Assembly (NCBI GenBank): GCA_951329385.1
Contig: OX589594.1
Span: forward strand, 24,692,901-24,756,900
Direction of reading: 5' to 3'
Source: Polia nebulosa
Lineage: Eukaryota; Arthropoda; Insecta; Lepidoptera; Noctuidae
Length of the DNA: 64,000 bases
Numbering within the stretch: the stretch's first letter is position 1; each line of letters starts with the position of its first letter. The notes beneath the pieces were generated by a model, which had not been told where the DNA came from, ran no database searches, and worked only from the letters and a program-made list of their open reading frames with translations. Positions 1 through 10,339 of this stretch are shown here, one piece after another. The translations under genes were made by a program, and so were the position numbers.

Positions 1-464
1 TTGTATTAATTAACGAAGAAAGTGATAAAATAACCGCATTTTAAAGCGTTTAACCGAACAGTGTTTAAAGGTTTGCAAACCAGTTAACCAGTTGTAACCG
101 AGTCCAATCTGATTTGCCATACACTTAATTTAAACCATGTCTAATTATATTAATATCTTTAAATATTAACGCTTCGTAAGAGTTTTGTTAAACATAGTCA
201 GAATTATTTTGTAATACGAATATAATAGACAGACATTCAGATCTTTTTTGTTTTTTTTTTTTTTGTTAGGCTCTGGTTTTATCACTAAATCACCTGATTG
301 TAAGCGATGATGTAGTCGACGTTGAAGCCCGCTTGCCCAGAAGTAACTTATTCACTCTTGACTTATAGACCCCCGGGTTGCAGCTATTAGGAAACACAGA
401 TTATGTACGGTAGTTATAATTTTCCATAGATTTATTTATAGATTAAATTTTTCTTTTTACACAG
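1..464 (+). other. pdm3: pdm3 intron, 3' part (host non-coding)
   Basis: Non-coding sequence upstream of the first visible pdm3 exon. It ends in a pyrimidine tract and CACAG acceptor at 461-464. The exon that follows begins in phase 1 (its first two bases complete a codon), so at least one more coding exon must lie left of the window. It contains one LINE tail, listed separately. Confidence 0.8.
245..403 (-). mobile_element. LINE 3' end with poly(A) tail (CR1/Jockey-like)
   Basis: Reverse-complement copy of the C-terminal end of the LINE seen in longer form at 32804-33290. The shared parts read, on the minus strand, TTCCTAATAGCTGCAACC, then AAGTCAAGAGTGAATAAG, then a CAGGTGATTTAGTG end. A poly(T) run at about 247-264 is the poly(A) tail. 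It is 5'-truncated, as is usual for target-primed reverse transcription. Superfamily assignment is by resemblance only. Confidence 0.6.
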
Positions 465-957
465 GTATAGCCACGCAGACGATCCTCACAATACCAGTAA
501 ACCATGTGAACTCCAACGACCAAATGGTGAACCTAGCCCTAAACAACGGCCAGGTCGTGTCCACGTCGCTCGCCAACCTCCAAGCCATGGCCCAACCGCA
601 CCAGCTGCTTAACTCAAACCAACAACAGTCGGCCAACATTCGGCCAAACATGCTGAACCCAACATTGTCGAACGCGCTTCTAAACCCAGGGCTGCCAAAC
701 TTTTTGTCGAACGGCGCGGCCAATGCGCAAGAGCTGCTCCAAGCGTTACAGCAGCAGCCTCAAGCGAACCACAACCTTCTGCAGACGGTACAGCAGAACA
801 GTATGCCTCAGCAGATGCAAGGCAGGCGGTCCTCATCTCCTCGCCCTGATAGGCATTATAAGGAGAGAGAAAACTTCGCTGAAAGATTCGGGGGTGGATC
901 CAGAGAAAGGAATGAAAGGGAAAATTCCGGGGCTTCGGCTATGAATAGCATCAACAG
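465..957 (+). CDS. pdm3: pdm3 / POU6F coding exon (N-terminal, Gln/Asn-rich)
   Basis: Internal coding exon of a POU class 6 transcription factor. It follows a CACAG acceptor and ends at a GTGAG donor (958). The open frame runs from 467 (the first two bases complete the previous codon) and leaves two bases, AG, that join the G of the next exon to make Arg. It gives residues 1-163 of the visible protein. These are low in structure: hydrophobic/Asn-rich at first, a Gln-rich stretch at about 89-118 (LLQALQQQPQ, then VQQNSMPQQMQ), and a charged Ser/Arg/Glu part at about 120-156 (RRSSSPRPDRHYKER). Such regions in POU6 proteins lie N-terminal to the POU domain and are thought to act in transcriptional regulation. 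Alone this exon would not name the gene; the name comes from phase continuity with the downstream POU exons. It is unusually GC-rich compared with the flanking introns, as expected for coding DNA here. Confidence 0.85.
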
Positions 958-2045
958 GTGAGTTTTGTTCTAGTTACCTATTTAGTTTTTAGGTGTATGC
1001 GACGCGAAATGCGTTCGTTTACGAGTGTGTAATTAGGACGCGGCACGTGTATGTTTCACTGATGCTTAACTAGTTTAAATACCAGCAGTGTACTCATTAA
1101 TGAGTGTACTTAACTGCCCCTCATTTCTGTTTGAAAAGTTTTTAGATCTAGATTCCATTTTTATCGATTTTACCGGGGTAAATTACAGAAAATTATACCG
1201 TGCTCATGTCGACCGATTTAACGAGCAATTCAACGAATTATCGACAATTACAACAATAATTGATTTTTAAAATCAATTACATCATAATTGTCCAAGTCTA
1301 ATGTTGTTTGATGTGGATCACCAAGTTAGTCGTACCGTTGGTGTGTTTGATAGCCACCCCTATGTTGTGGGTGGTAAAGTTGATGTGGATTGCAGATAAT
1401 GTGTTTTAGCGTGGGTGCACTGACAAGTGTTGTAGTAATTATGTGACAATGAATGTAATTACGTGTGACGCCGGCCCTGGATCTTGTGCGTGTGAGTGAA
1501 ATACTAATCAGCGTTTTGTTGTGTGGGCTAGGGGAGTTTTTTCGTCCCTAATTAGTGATGAGTTTTCATTATTTTGATGGATTTGCCAACTTTATTGGTT
1601 GTAATGTTGGGAATTTAAGGTTATGGTTAGAACGCATCAGGGGTTGCTTTTTTCGATAAATTCGGAATAAGTGATAAGCCAATATTAATTGTCATTTCGG
1701 CAAAAATGATAACTGTTTTTTATGTTTTTCTAAAGTACGTATTTATATTGGGTTTCTGAATCAATTAGGTAATCTTAGATAAATCTCCATAATGCAAAAC
1801 TTATTGAAGTTTTTCCCCATTTAAGGTATTCCCCATGTCCAGTATATTAGTACGAACTTTCCTCAACTGTTTACAAAGAGGTGACGGATGATCATTAAAA
1901 CAAAACCAATTAATTAGTAATTATTAATACAGCACTAATTAAAACGATTTACCTGGAACAATCCAAGAAAACAGTCGTAAAGGAAACATGGCTAAAAATA
2001 AGCGGAATTAAAATTAATCATACATTTGTACTTATACATACAATA

Positions 2046-2095
2046 TGGAAGGGGACGGGGGGAGGCTTTCGCCCAGCAGTGGGACAAAATAGGCA
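2046..2095 (+). repeat. Retroposon tail remnant
   Basis: Short piece with the motif GGAGGCTTTCGCCCAGCAGT followed by GGGACAAAATAGGC. This GCCCAGCAGTGGGAC motif is the 3' end of common lepidopteran LINE/SINE families. Nothing more of the element is recognisable. Confidence 0.5.
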
Positions 2096-2483
2096 AGTGA
2101 GTTAGTTAGTATACAAACTCACGTCTTTTTTCCAATTAATCATACATATTCACAGTTTCATGTTATAAGAGTGTAGAAGGGTGGGTTACCGAATTCCAGC
2201 TATTTTATCATTTGCGTACTGCCTTTTTGTTAATTTCGAGCACAAAAACCAAAAAGTATGCTGCATTTAGACTTTAATGTATCATTTTTGATATTCAATA
2301 AGAAAGTTCACACTTTTTTCTTATTTTTGCTCAAAATATCGTAACTAAAACTAACGAAATCTTGTAAATTACTAATTTAAAATTAGTTTAAATATAAAAA
2401 TAACATGATACTCTTAAAAAAACCTAATCTCTCAATCACGAGGATATCCTAAAAGAAACGTTTACTTACAAATGACACACATT

Positions 2484-3372
2484 AGCAGCTAATAATCTCG
2501 ATGGCGGATCAACTAGATACGAATCTAGATTACTCGGTCTATTAAGGTCGCATACTTATTGCAATCTTTAGCTCTAACTTGTATAATAAGGTATAATAGG
2601 AATTTATAACTTGCTGTATCGAGTTTGAAGTGTATTCTGTTTAGTTGATTCGTTCAATTGCGTAGGACAGTGTTTCCCAAAGTTATCAGGACCTCGACCC
2701 CCACCTTACTAATAATTCCTAATACGGAAATTACCTCTTTGCTGTCCTGTCCTAGGATACTACGCTAACAGCAGCTAATTATCTCTGTAGCGGATCAACT
2801 AGATACGAATCTAGATTGCTCGATCTATTAAGGTCGCATGCTTATTGCAAACTTTAGCTTTAACTTGGACAATAAGGTATAAAAGGAATGTATAACTAGC
2901 TGTTTTATCGAGTTTGAAGTGTATTCTGTTTACTTGATTTGTTCAATAGCTTAGGACAGAGGTTTCTAAAGTTAAATCGACCGCAACTCCTACCTAAAAA
3001 ATTACCAAATTTTGAAATAACCTCTTCGCAGTCATGAAGTCAGTACTGTTGTAGGATACTACGCTAACAATACACTAGCAGCTAATAATCTCGGTATCGT
3101 ATCAAGTAGATACGAATCTAAATTGCTCGGTCTATAAAGGTCGTATACTTATTGCAATATTTAGCTCTAACTGGGATATTATGGTATACTTAATAGGAAT
3201 GTATAAATTGCTGTATTATTGAGTTTAAAGTGTATTCTGTTTAGTTGATTCGTTCAATAGCTTAGAACAGAGGTTCCCAAAGTTAAAACTGGACCGCAAA
3301 CCCCATGTAACAAAAAATACCAAATTCGGAAACTACTGCTTTGCTGTTAGATAAAGTACTGTATTAGGATGC
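2484..3372. repeat. Tandem triplication of a ~290-bp unit
   Basis: Three head-to-tail units begin at 2484, 2770 and 3077 with AGCAGCTAATNATCTC. All share, in the same order, GATCAACTAGATACGAATCT-like, TTTGAAGTGTATTCTGTTTA and TTCCCAAAGTT blocks, and each ends near TAGGATACTACGC or a variant. Unit lengths are about 286, 307 and 296 bp. They have diverged by point changes and small indels, so the array is not recent. The internal CAGAGGTTCCCAAAGTT motif resembles hAT termini and recurs alone at 11153, so the unit may include part of a hAT-like element. Confidence 0.8.
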
Positions 3373-4009
3373 AATTTGTTTTTATTGTTGTATTTTTATA
3401 GAATGCATATTAACGTACAGTACTTAGAAAAACTTATGAACTGTTTTTAACTATACTGTATTTATTTAAGGTTACTCATGCATGCATTGTCATATAAAAA
3501 TACAATATGCAGTTAATTACAACTACTATTCAATTCATATTAATTCAACGAATAGTGCCGTAACCACCTATTTCTAAACAACACTAAAACACACAGTTTT
3601 CTCAGAACATTATTATTTTAATTCCGTTGTCATTTAAACTCGATTCACATTTAATTAGTGTGTATTAATTAATTTGATGACTAATGCCCCACGTGAACCC
3701 ATCACGCGAATATTATCGTTTTTAACACAAAAAGCTGTAAAAACAGATGCTATCAGCCGGGGGTAATGTCCTTTATTACATGTAATTATGCACCAAGTGC
3801 ACAATTGATGATATGCTTGGGGTTTTACATTTGATAAAAGACAATAGTGTATTAAAAGTTTTATTGAATGAATCCAAGAAATTATTTTATAACAGTCGTA
3901 TTTAATAATCGGAAGCAATTGTACAACGGTTGAAGCGTTGATGGACAAATTGTAGGCTGCGGCTCCTTTGTGGTGACGTTTCCGAACGCAAGTCATACGA
4001 CTGTCAGAG

Positions 4010-4414
4010 TTAAAGACACGTGAGTTTTTGGCGGGATTTTGTCGAGTGAAGTTCAGTGGTTGTTTTAATTATTCGTTTATTGATTCCTAGTGGATATTGT
4101 GATGTAAAATTGGTGTAGTTTTGTGTCTCAAGTGTCAACGCAAATGGACAATATGTGGAAACATTGAAACAGGCGCGATCTCGGGAAAATGGAGCTGAGA
4201 ATTTTATTGTAGTATTGACTACCTCAGCGAAGTTTGCCGAGAAGGCTGACTCGACACATTTGTTGCCAAATACTGCAAAAAACATTAGATTGTGTTACAT
4301 CTGCATTCTAATGGAAAAAAAATATATAAATACACTACGTAAGACTAGGCAATATGGTCAAAAGACTTTCGCCTTCCCTACGGGGATAATAAAAAAAAAA
4401 AATTAAAGACACGT
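4010..4414 (+). mobile_element. 381-bp retroposon with 12-bp target-site duplication
   Basis: The 12-mer TTAAAGACACGT occurs at 4010-4021 and again at 4403-4414. Between them lies a 381-bp element that starts GAGTTTTTGGCGGG and ends in an A-run at 4391-4402. Matching short direct repeats plus a 3' A tail are the signature of LINE-driven retroposition. An inverted copy with the same 5' end lies at 26111-26403, which fixes the 5' boundary independently. No tRNA-like A/B boxes were seen, so it may be a non-tRNA SINE or a 5'-truncated LINE. The short ORFs inside are not conserved between the copies and are not called genes. Confidence 0.75.
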
Positions 4415-4774
4415 TTATTTTATCACATTATTTGTTTCAATCTATCTATTAAATTTCCAAATATATGTATGTGCATAATTTCGTAATTTGGCAAAATTTT
4501 TTTTTTGTTGTGTTCGTAATTGTTCGTAGTTGTAAGAAAATCTTGGGAAATCGAAAAAAAATATTGGACTCTTACGAAGCCGAGACATTATAAGTAGTGC
4601 ATTGTGAGCCAATAGGTTTGTCATTTAATTTTCTAAATTTACTCAATCATCGTTCCACATTTTATAATGATGCACTTTTTCTATTCTAATAATATTTTCT
4701 TATTTGTACGTTTTTATAACTTCTCAGTCATCACTTTCTGTAGAAATAATCTAAAATACTCTAGATTCTTCAGC

Positions 4775-4966
4775 TTAAGGGTATACTACCCGCCAAGTGG
4801 CGCCCTCATTGAATAAAAAATTGTAGCATAGCATAGAAAAGAATCCTATATCACGTTTATTACAAAGAGGATAAAGTATTTTTACGTTGTTAAAACAGGA
4901 CTCAAAATGTTTCGTATCCAAAGTAGTAAGCAAAAGTATCGAAAACGGCCGTTTTTGACATTTTTA
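4775..4966 (+). mobile_element. TTAA-flanked MITE (family A), left half only
   Basis: Begins TTAAGGGTATACTACCCGCC, followed by AAGTGGCGCCCTCATTGAAT and TCGTAGCATAGC, as in the complete copy at 24464-24823. It breaks off just after the central CGGCCG and is joined to a different palindromic MITE (4969-5285). The right arm and the second TTAA are missing. TTAA duplications and a GGGTCTA-type end suggest a piggyBac-like transposase mobilised it; this is inference. Confidence 0.75.
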
Positions 4967-4968
4967 CT

Positions 4969-5285
4969 AATATGATTCGCGGCAGTAGCAAGTGCGTATT
5001 TACAGAACTGCAATAATTAAAATCATCAAGATAACTCTCTCAGTTAGAATTTATGCCGAATTTCATGATTTCATGATTTCATGAAGTACTACATTTGTCA
5101 TAGATTCTAACTGAAAAAAAAGAGCTATAATGATGATTTTAATAATTATATTTTTATAAATACATACTTGCTACGGCCGCGAATCATATTTTGACCAAGA
5201 TACACCCTAGCACTGGCCTGCTAATTGCAAAAAACGTAAGAAAATTTTAATTTCGTGGGCTACCCTGGCGCTTCCACCAGAGCTT
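4969..5285. mobile_element. Palindromic MITE (family B), left arm truncated
   Basis: Right arm complete: GTTAGAATT-type centre, then CTTGCTACGGCCGCGAATCA, TTTTGACCAAGATACA, TTGCAAAAAACGTAAG and a GGGCTACCCTGG end. The left arm starts only at GATTCGCGGCAGTAGCAAG, so about 75 bp of outer left arm is lost at the junction with the family-A half element. Compare the intact copy at 12394-12768. Confidence 0.7.
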
Positions 5286-5730
5286 GTATCACGTCCTTAA
5301 ACTAGAGCGCATTAAATCATAGCAACGATAATTCTAAAAGCTAAATATCATTAAGAGAAAGGAACACTTCATACAATAACCGAAGTAGCGGTAACTGTCT
5401 GATATCCTGTCACAATTTAATTAACTAAACAGTAAATAGTGAACACAAACTGCGTTCAAATACTACGATACATTCTAGAGCTTGTTAATGTGGGTTACTT
5501 TAGTATTTAATTAATATTGTAATTATGCGTTTGATTCTAATTCTGAGAACTCAATTTAACGTAATTGGATTGATACTGAGAAATAACTTAGAATTCCTGA
5601 ATTTTAACGGATAAGTGCATATTTATTGCCACATATCTTTATCCAATTGTCAAAAAAAAATCCTTCTTCTTGTTTATTGGTTTCGCTGGCATGACAGTAT
5701 ATTTTCATGCCTAAAATTTTAGCACTTCCA

Positions 5731-6008
5731 AGGTGTCGTCGGTGGCACGGCGCATAGTGTTCCACGCGCGCCTCAAAAAGTTGTCAGCAAACAGGACGGG
5801 GCCCGTTATGGCCGATGCCTTCCCGGGGTTAGAGGATAAATTCAAAAGAGTTACTTTGCCCCTGGCATACAGGGCAGGGAGGAACAGGAGTGGGTTTTAG
5901 TCAGTAAGAGTCTGACACGCCCTTCCGCTCCACCCTAGAGCGGGAGATGTCATTGGATGATTTCCCACACCCCAAAAAAAAAAAAAAAAAAAAGGTGTCG
6001 TCGGTGGC
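5731..6008 (+). mobile_element. Young poly(A) retroposon (family C) with 16-bp TSD
   Basis: A 246-bp element (5747-5992) sits between perfect 16-bp direct repeats AGGTGTCGTCGGTGGC at 5731-5746 and 5993-6008. It ends in a long A run. The 3' half carries GTGGGTTTTAGTCAGTAAGA, GTCTGACACGCC and GATGATTTCCCAC, the hallmark of a very common lepidopteran SINE/LINE 3' end. The perfect duplication and intact tail point to a recent insertion. Other family-C pieces lie at 29223-29329, 29745-30181, 47835-47965, 52455-52535, 52628-52800, 60121-60290 and 61076-61206. Confidence 0.85.
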
Positions 6009-6784
6009 TGCACAGAGGTCACTTGTGCTGCATGTTTTAGAGTACAGACGGCAGGACAGCATGTGCAGCATAATTTGCAACTCGGCTCTACATCTACACC
6101 CTACCGCGTATGCGATGTGCCTTAATAAGATTGAACAGTAACGAAACAATTTTAAGTTTTCTGTCATCAAATCACACAATGACAAAATCTATTAACTTTG
6201 TCTATTCGTTTTACTTAAATTAAAATATTAAAAAATATGTACAAAATTAAGAAAACAGCTCGATCGTACGAATTAGTCCAATTTTAGTACATAATTAGTC
6301 CAATTTTAATACATAATTTGAATAAATAATTTCAGACCATTAGGTTCCTCTGTTTCTATTATTAGCTAGGTAAGTACCCACAGAGGCGTAATAAGGAAAA
6401 CGTAGAAACATTAGACCTATTATCTACTTTAATGAGGTAGGTATTTAATGTTAATTATATACAGGATGTAATGTAACTCGTTGTTACTGATATAATTACA
6501 TAAATAATGCCATGTTCACGCACTTTATAGACAATGTTCTGGTGTTGGTAGTGCGGAAAAATAATTTAAAAAAATGTTGGTGCATGCGCAAGCGCGACAT
6601 TGCCCTGCTTAGATTTAATTGTGAATTAGTACTTGTGGCTGGGACTGTACTTATGGCTGTGACTGTACTTGGATTTACATCTCAGTGTGAGCCCTAATTA
6701 CATTGGTGTTAAACTTTTTATTGTTTTATAAGGCTACTTGTATCAGTTTTAGGTTGTGAAAAATAATAATTGTTAGTCTTAAAT

Positions 6785-7308
6785 AAAAAACTTTTTTACA
6801 AAAAAAACAACCGACATCCAAAAAAAAAATATACCAAAAATTAAAAAATAACTTTAATTTCGGAAGTCGGTGTTTGTATTTTACTTCTTCGTTATTTGAC
6901 ACCGACTTCCGAGATTAAAGGTATTTTTTAATTTATAGTGTATTGTTTTTGGAAGTCAGTTGTTTTTTTTTGTAAAAAAGTTTTTTATTTTTCACTTTTT
7001 AGTTGTTATAGGTACTCCAGAACTAAAAACCCCAATAACATGGAACGTGACATTTAAACATTTGGAGAACACCAAAACGTCATCCAGGTATACGTATTTT
7101 TCGTTTTTGTTCAATTTTTCAAAAAGTGGTGCAGCAATTTCGATAAAATTTATATGGGTCCACTTCGGGAGTATATTCTAAAGGATAAAAAAAGAATTTT
7201 GAAAATCGGTCCTCAATTGACAGAGAAATAAACGGACATACATAAAAAAAAGCCATACATACAGTCGAACATACAACCTCCTCCTTTTTCGAAGTCGGTT
7301 AAAAATTA
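6785..7308 (+). mobile_element. Snap-back repeat (family D), full copy
   Basis: Opens with AAAACTTTTTTACAAAAAAA and two inverted arms containing TTTCGGAAGTCGGTGT and ACACCGACTTCCGAGATT, so its first ~220 bp can fold on itself. The body contains TGGAACGTGACATTT and GAAAATCGGTCC motifs. The 3' end is CCTCCTCCTTTTTCGAAGTC GGTTAAAAA-like. The same architecture recurs at 8070-8530, 8846-9290, 40108-40565 and 47966-48506. It carries no coding capacity. Class unknown; non-autonomous DNA element is the simplest reading. Confidence 0.7.
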
Positions 7309-7925
7309 CTTTATTTTGCAAAATATTGCAGTTGAGAAAAAATTAAGTGAATCTTTCTCATCGTGTAGCATTAATTACAAAAAAAAATCTAAAAGATATA
7401 AGGCTAAATATATCCCGAAAACAATACAAAAAACTAAAGCGGCCAGTGTCGCATAATTCGATAAGATTTATTACAAAGAAACGGGAAAATCAACAGTTAA
7501 TAAATGTCTTGATTAAAAACAAGTAGAGCATTCTGGTCTGGCCTGGTCGCACACAAGCGTACAAACACACACACGCAGATAATGGACCTACAGTAGTTAA
7601 TATATTATAATTGGTTTTGCATTGCCGCGCGACGGAACAACCGCTTTGGGTATTTGTCGGTTTTCTTGCGGCTCTTGCATTGTATCCTTTAACACCCAAG
7701 TGTTACAAAAAGATTAGTCTAGATTTGTCTATCTATGTGATAATAATAAGGCAGTAAAGCGTTTAATATTAGGGATATTTATAGTATTTTTCTCTATATT
7801 TTTTTTTATAGTTCAAAATTAAGAAATAAAAAAAATGCGCTCTGTGCGAGAAGACCGCCAATTGTACACTTGTTTCTTATACTCGTATGTGTATTTGGTA
7901 TGCAATAAAGGGCATAATAATTATT

Positions 7926-8069
7926 TCCTATCTGATCTTGCCTAATAAAATAAAAAAAAAAGAATTTTGGAAATCGGTTCTTTAATTGACAGAGAAATCG
8001 GCGGACATACATAAAAAAAACGTACATACAGTCGAACATAGAACCTACTCCTTTTTCGAAGTCGGTTAA
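7926..8069 (+). repeat. Family D 3' fragment
   Basis: Only the last ~140 bp of the family-D element: ATCGGTTCTTTAATTGACAG, CGGACATACAT, CATACAGTCGAACATAGAAC and TCGAAGTCGGTTAAAAA. It abuts the next D copy directly. Confidence 0.65.
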
Positions 8070-8530
8070 AAAATAGAACCGACTTCCAAAAAATACAAAA
8101 TAACTTTCATTTCGGAAGTCGGTGTTTCTAGTTTTGTTTCCTCGTTTTTTGATACCGACTTCTGAATTTGCACATTTTTTGTATTTTTTTTTTTTGGAAA
8201 TTGGGTTTTATTTTTTTGTAAAACAGTTTTTATTTTTCACTTTTTAGTTGTGATTCCCCATTAAACTGTGTTAACAATGCATATGTATGCGAGCAGCAAT
8301 CGCGGTTGATTTTCTGTTATGTTTTTAAAGAGTTCCGATGTCTGTCTCATAAACTCTTCATCAGATCTTTAAAAATTTATATGGAACCATTTCGAAATAA
8401 ACCCCTTTCGAACAAATAAAGAATTTTGCAAATCCGTCTATAAATGACGAAGTTATGCCCGAACATACATTAAAAAAAATACAAACACCCGAATTGATGA
8501 CCTCCTCCTTTTTAAAGTCAGTTAAAAATA
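8070..8530 (+). mobile_element. Snap-back repeat (family D), variant copy
   Basis: Inverted arms GAACCGACTTCCAAAAAA and TTTGGAAATTGGG, centre TTCGGAAGTCGGTGTTTC / GATACCGACTTCTGAA. The body differs from the 6785 copy (TTGTGATTCCCCATTAAACT, CCCCTTTCGAACAAATAAAG), so it belongs to a second subfamily shared with 8846-9290. Ends ATGACCTCCTCCTTTTTAAA and GTCAGTTAAAAA. Confidence 0.65.
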
Positions 8531-8845
8531 AGGCACATTCCTTACTCAAAATAAGCCAACTCACACCACAGTCAATTCACGGCGACTTACAACGTTTTGC
8601 AGCAGACATTTCGAAAGTCAGCTCCAGGCAAGCGGAGACATCCAGCTAATGCGATATATAATTAGGTGCCGCATTAAGTATGCCGCCTATAATTACCGTA
8701 GCGCCTGTGACGCGTCTAATCCGGCAAGTAATGGTGATAAATAGATCTATACGAGGATATCACGCTGAATATATTAGCTTACTGTACTTCGCTACACTGT
8801 GGTGTAGAGAACTACACAGAGGAGCTTGTAGCTAATAGGTATTTA

Positions 8846-9290
8846 AATAAAAAACTTTTTTACAAAAAAATGGAACCGACTTCCAAAAAAAATGCAAATA
8901 ATTTTAATTTCGGAAGTCGGTGTTTCTGATTTTGTGTCTTCGTTTTTTGACACCGACTTCCGAAATTAAAGTTATTTGCATTTTTTTTTTGGAAGTCGGT
9001 TCCATTTTTTTGTAAAAAAGTTTTTTATATTTCACTTTTTAGTTGTAAATCTCTATTAAATTGTGTTAACAATTCGTAGACGTGTCTCTGAGACCCATCA
9101 TCAGATCAATATGAAATTTAAATGCGACCATTTCGGAACAAACCCCTTTTGAACAAAAAAAATAATTTTGCAAATCCGTCAATATGCAAAATTATTTTAT
9201 TGTTCAAAAGGGGAGTTATTCCCGAAAATACACAAAAAAAAAATACAAAAATCCGAATTGATAACCTCCTCCTTTTGGAAGTCGGTTAAA
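8846..9290 (+). mobile_element. Snap-back repeat (family D), second subfamily
   Basis: Near-perfect opening inverted arms: ATGGAACCGACTTCCAAAAA at about 8870 and TTTTTGGAAGTCGGTTCCAT at about 8986-9006. A further small hairpin (CCCCTTTTGAACAA against TTGTTCAAAAGGGG) lies at about 9142-9213. Ends CCTCCTCCTTTTGGAAGTCG. Confidence 0.7.
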
Positions 9291-9419
9291 AAAAACGTTT
9301 AATTCAAACTTCTGTCCATAGGTTAAATAAAACATGTACAATAACAAAACAACACCCAACAACAGTTTACAACAGAAAAGAAAAATAACATAAATAATAC
9401 ACATTTATTCCCTCTCGAA

Positions 9420-9625
9420 AGCACGGTCCATGGTCCACGGTCCATTGGTCCCTACTGCCAGTTCTCAATTTTTGACAGTCGTTACGGGTAGTCAGAAGCC
9501 AGAAATTGTGGAAGTCAGATAGGCAGTCACTTCATGTAAAATACTGGTATTCAGTTGCATCCAGTTAGACTTGAAGTCCATCCCAACATAGCTGGGAAAA
9601 TGCTAGGATGGGCAGATTGAATAAA
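9420..9625 (+). repeat. Interspersed repeat family E, partial
   Basis: Contains TTGACAGTCGTTACGGGTAG, GTCAGATAGGCAGTC, TCCAGTTAGACTTGAAGTCC and AGCTGGGAAAATGCTAGG. The fuller copy at 10340-10690 gives the order. This copy lacks the part around CCAAGGGGTATCGTATTACC. Confidence 0.6.
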
Positions 9626-9629
9626 ATAA

Positions 9630-9799
9630 TCTTACTAATATTATAAATGCGAAAGTTTGTTAGTTTGTATGTTTGTGTTTCAATTACTCAAAAACGGCTG
9701 AAGGGATTTGAATAAAATTTTGCACACAGATAGATTATAACCTGGATTAAAACATAGGCTACTTTTTACCATGCGGGCGAAGCCGCTGGCAGAAGCTAG
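9630..9799 (+). mobile_element. Non-autonomous Helitron (Lep1-like)
   Basis: Starts TCTTACTAATATTATAAATG and ends GCAGAAGCTAG, with A immediately before (9629) and T immediately after (9800). The 5' TC, 3' CTAG and insertion between A and T are Helitron hallmarks. A short GC hairpin (GCGGGCGAAGCCGC) lies just before CTAG, as Helitron ends require. No target duplication. The same family occurs at 26527-26696. Confidence 0.8.
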
Positions 9800-10009
9800 T
9801 AAATAATGTTTATTCATCAAAAACGGGTATATTAAAATTAATCCATCCTAATCAAAAACACTACAAATACAAAGGTTGACTGGATTGACTGTAATTCACT
9901 ACACTTTGGCCTGTGACTGCGTAAACAAACGTATAATGTATGAAAAGTTTTATTTGTATGGAAGGTGTTGGTAACTTGTAAAGGGTCATAACTTTGTGGA
10001 TCGATTTTG

Positions 10010-10290
10010 TTTTTTAGGATTCCGTATCCGAAGGATCCAAACGGAGCCACTGCTGTCACTCATGACGTGTCCGTCTGTCTGTCTGTCGTCGGTCACAAAA
10101 TTAAGTTCCGAAAAATTTTTTAACGTCCCATTGACCTGTGAACTTGATAATGATAATGTTTCATAATACGTACATTTTACTAACAAATACCAATATATTA
10201 ATAAATCAGATTTTTCTTTGATAACTCCCATTTGATACGGAACCCTAAAATGTGCGAAGTCCGTCCGCACTTGGCCGATTTTATTTTTTA
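10010..10290 (-). repeat. Interspersed repeat family F, minus strand
   Basis: Holds TAGGATTCCGTATCCGAAGG, a GTCTGTCTGTCTGTCG block and, at the other end, ATACGGAACCCTAAAATGTG followed by CGCACTTGGCCGATTTT. This is the reverse complement of GGCCAAGTGCGNGTCGGA ... CGGAACCCTAAAAA elements at 30990, 31650 and 47213. Its class is not established here. Confidence 0.65.
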
Positions 10291-10339
10291 TTTTCGACTG
10301 ATGTGTGAGTGGCTAATGGAGGCAAAAATGGAGCAGCTC

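Noticed and set aside
457..836. Minus-strand frames of 88 and 75 codons
   Set aside because: Antisense shadows of the GC-rich pdm3 exon.
9042..9213. CRISPR-like or bacterial palindromes among A/T-rich repeats
   Set aside because: The repeats are eukaryotic snap-back elements; there are no regularly spaced direct repeats with unique spacers anywhere in the window.
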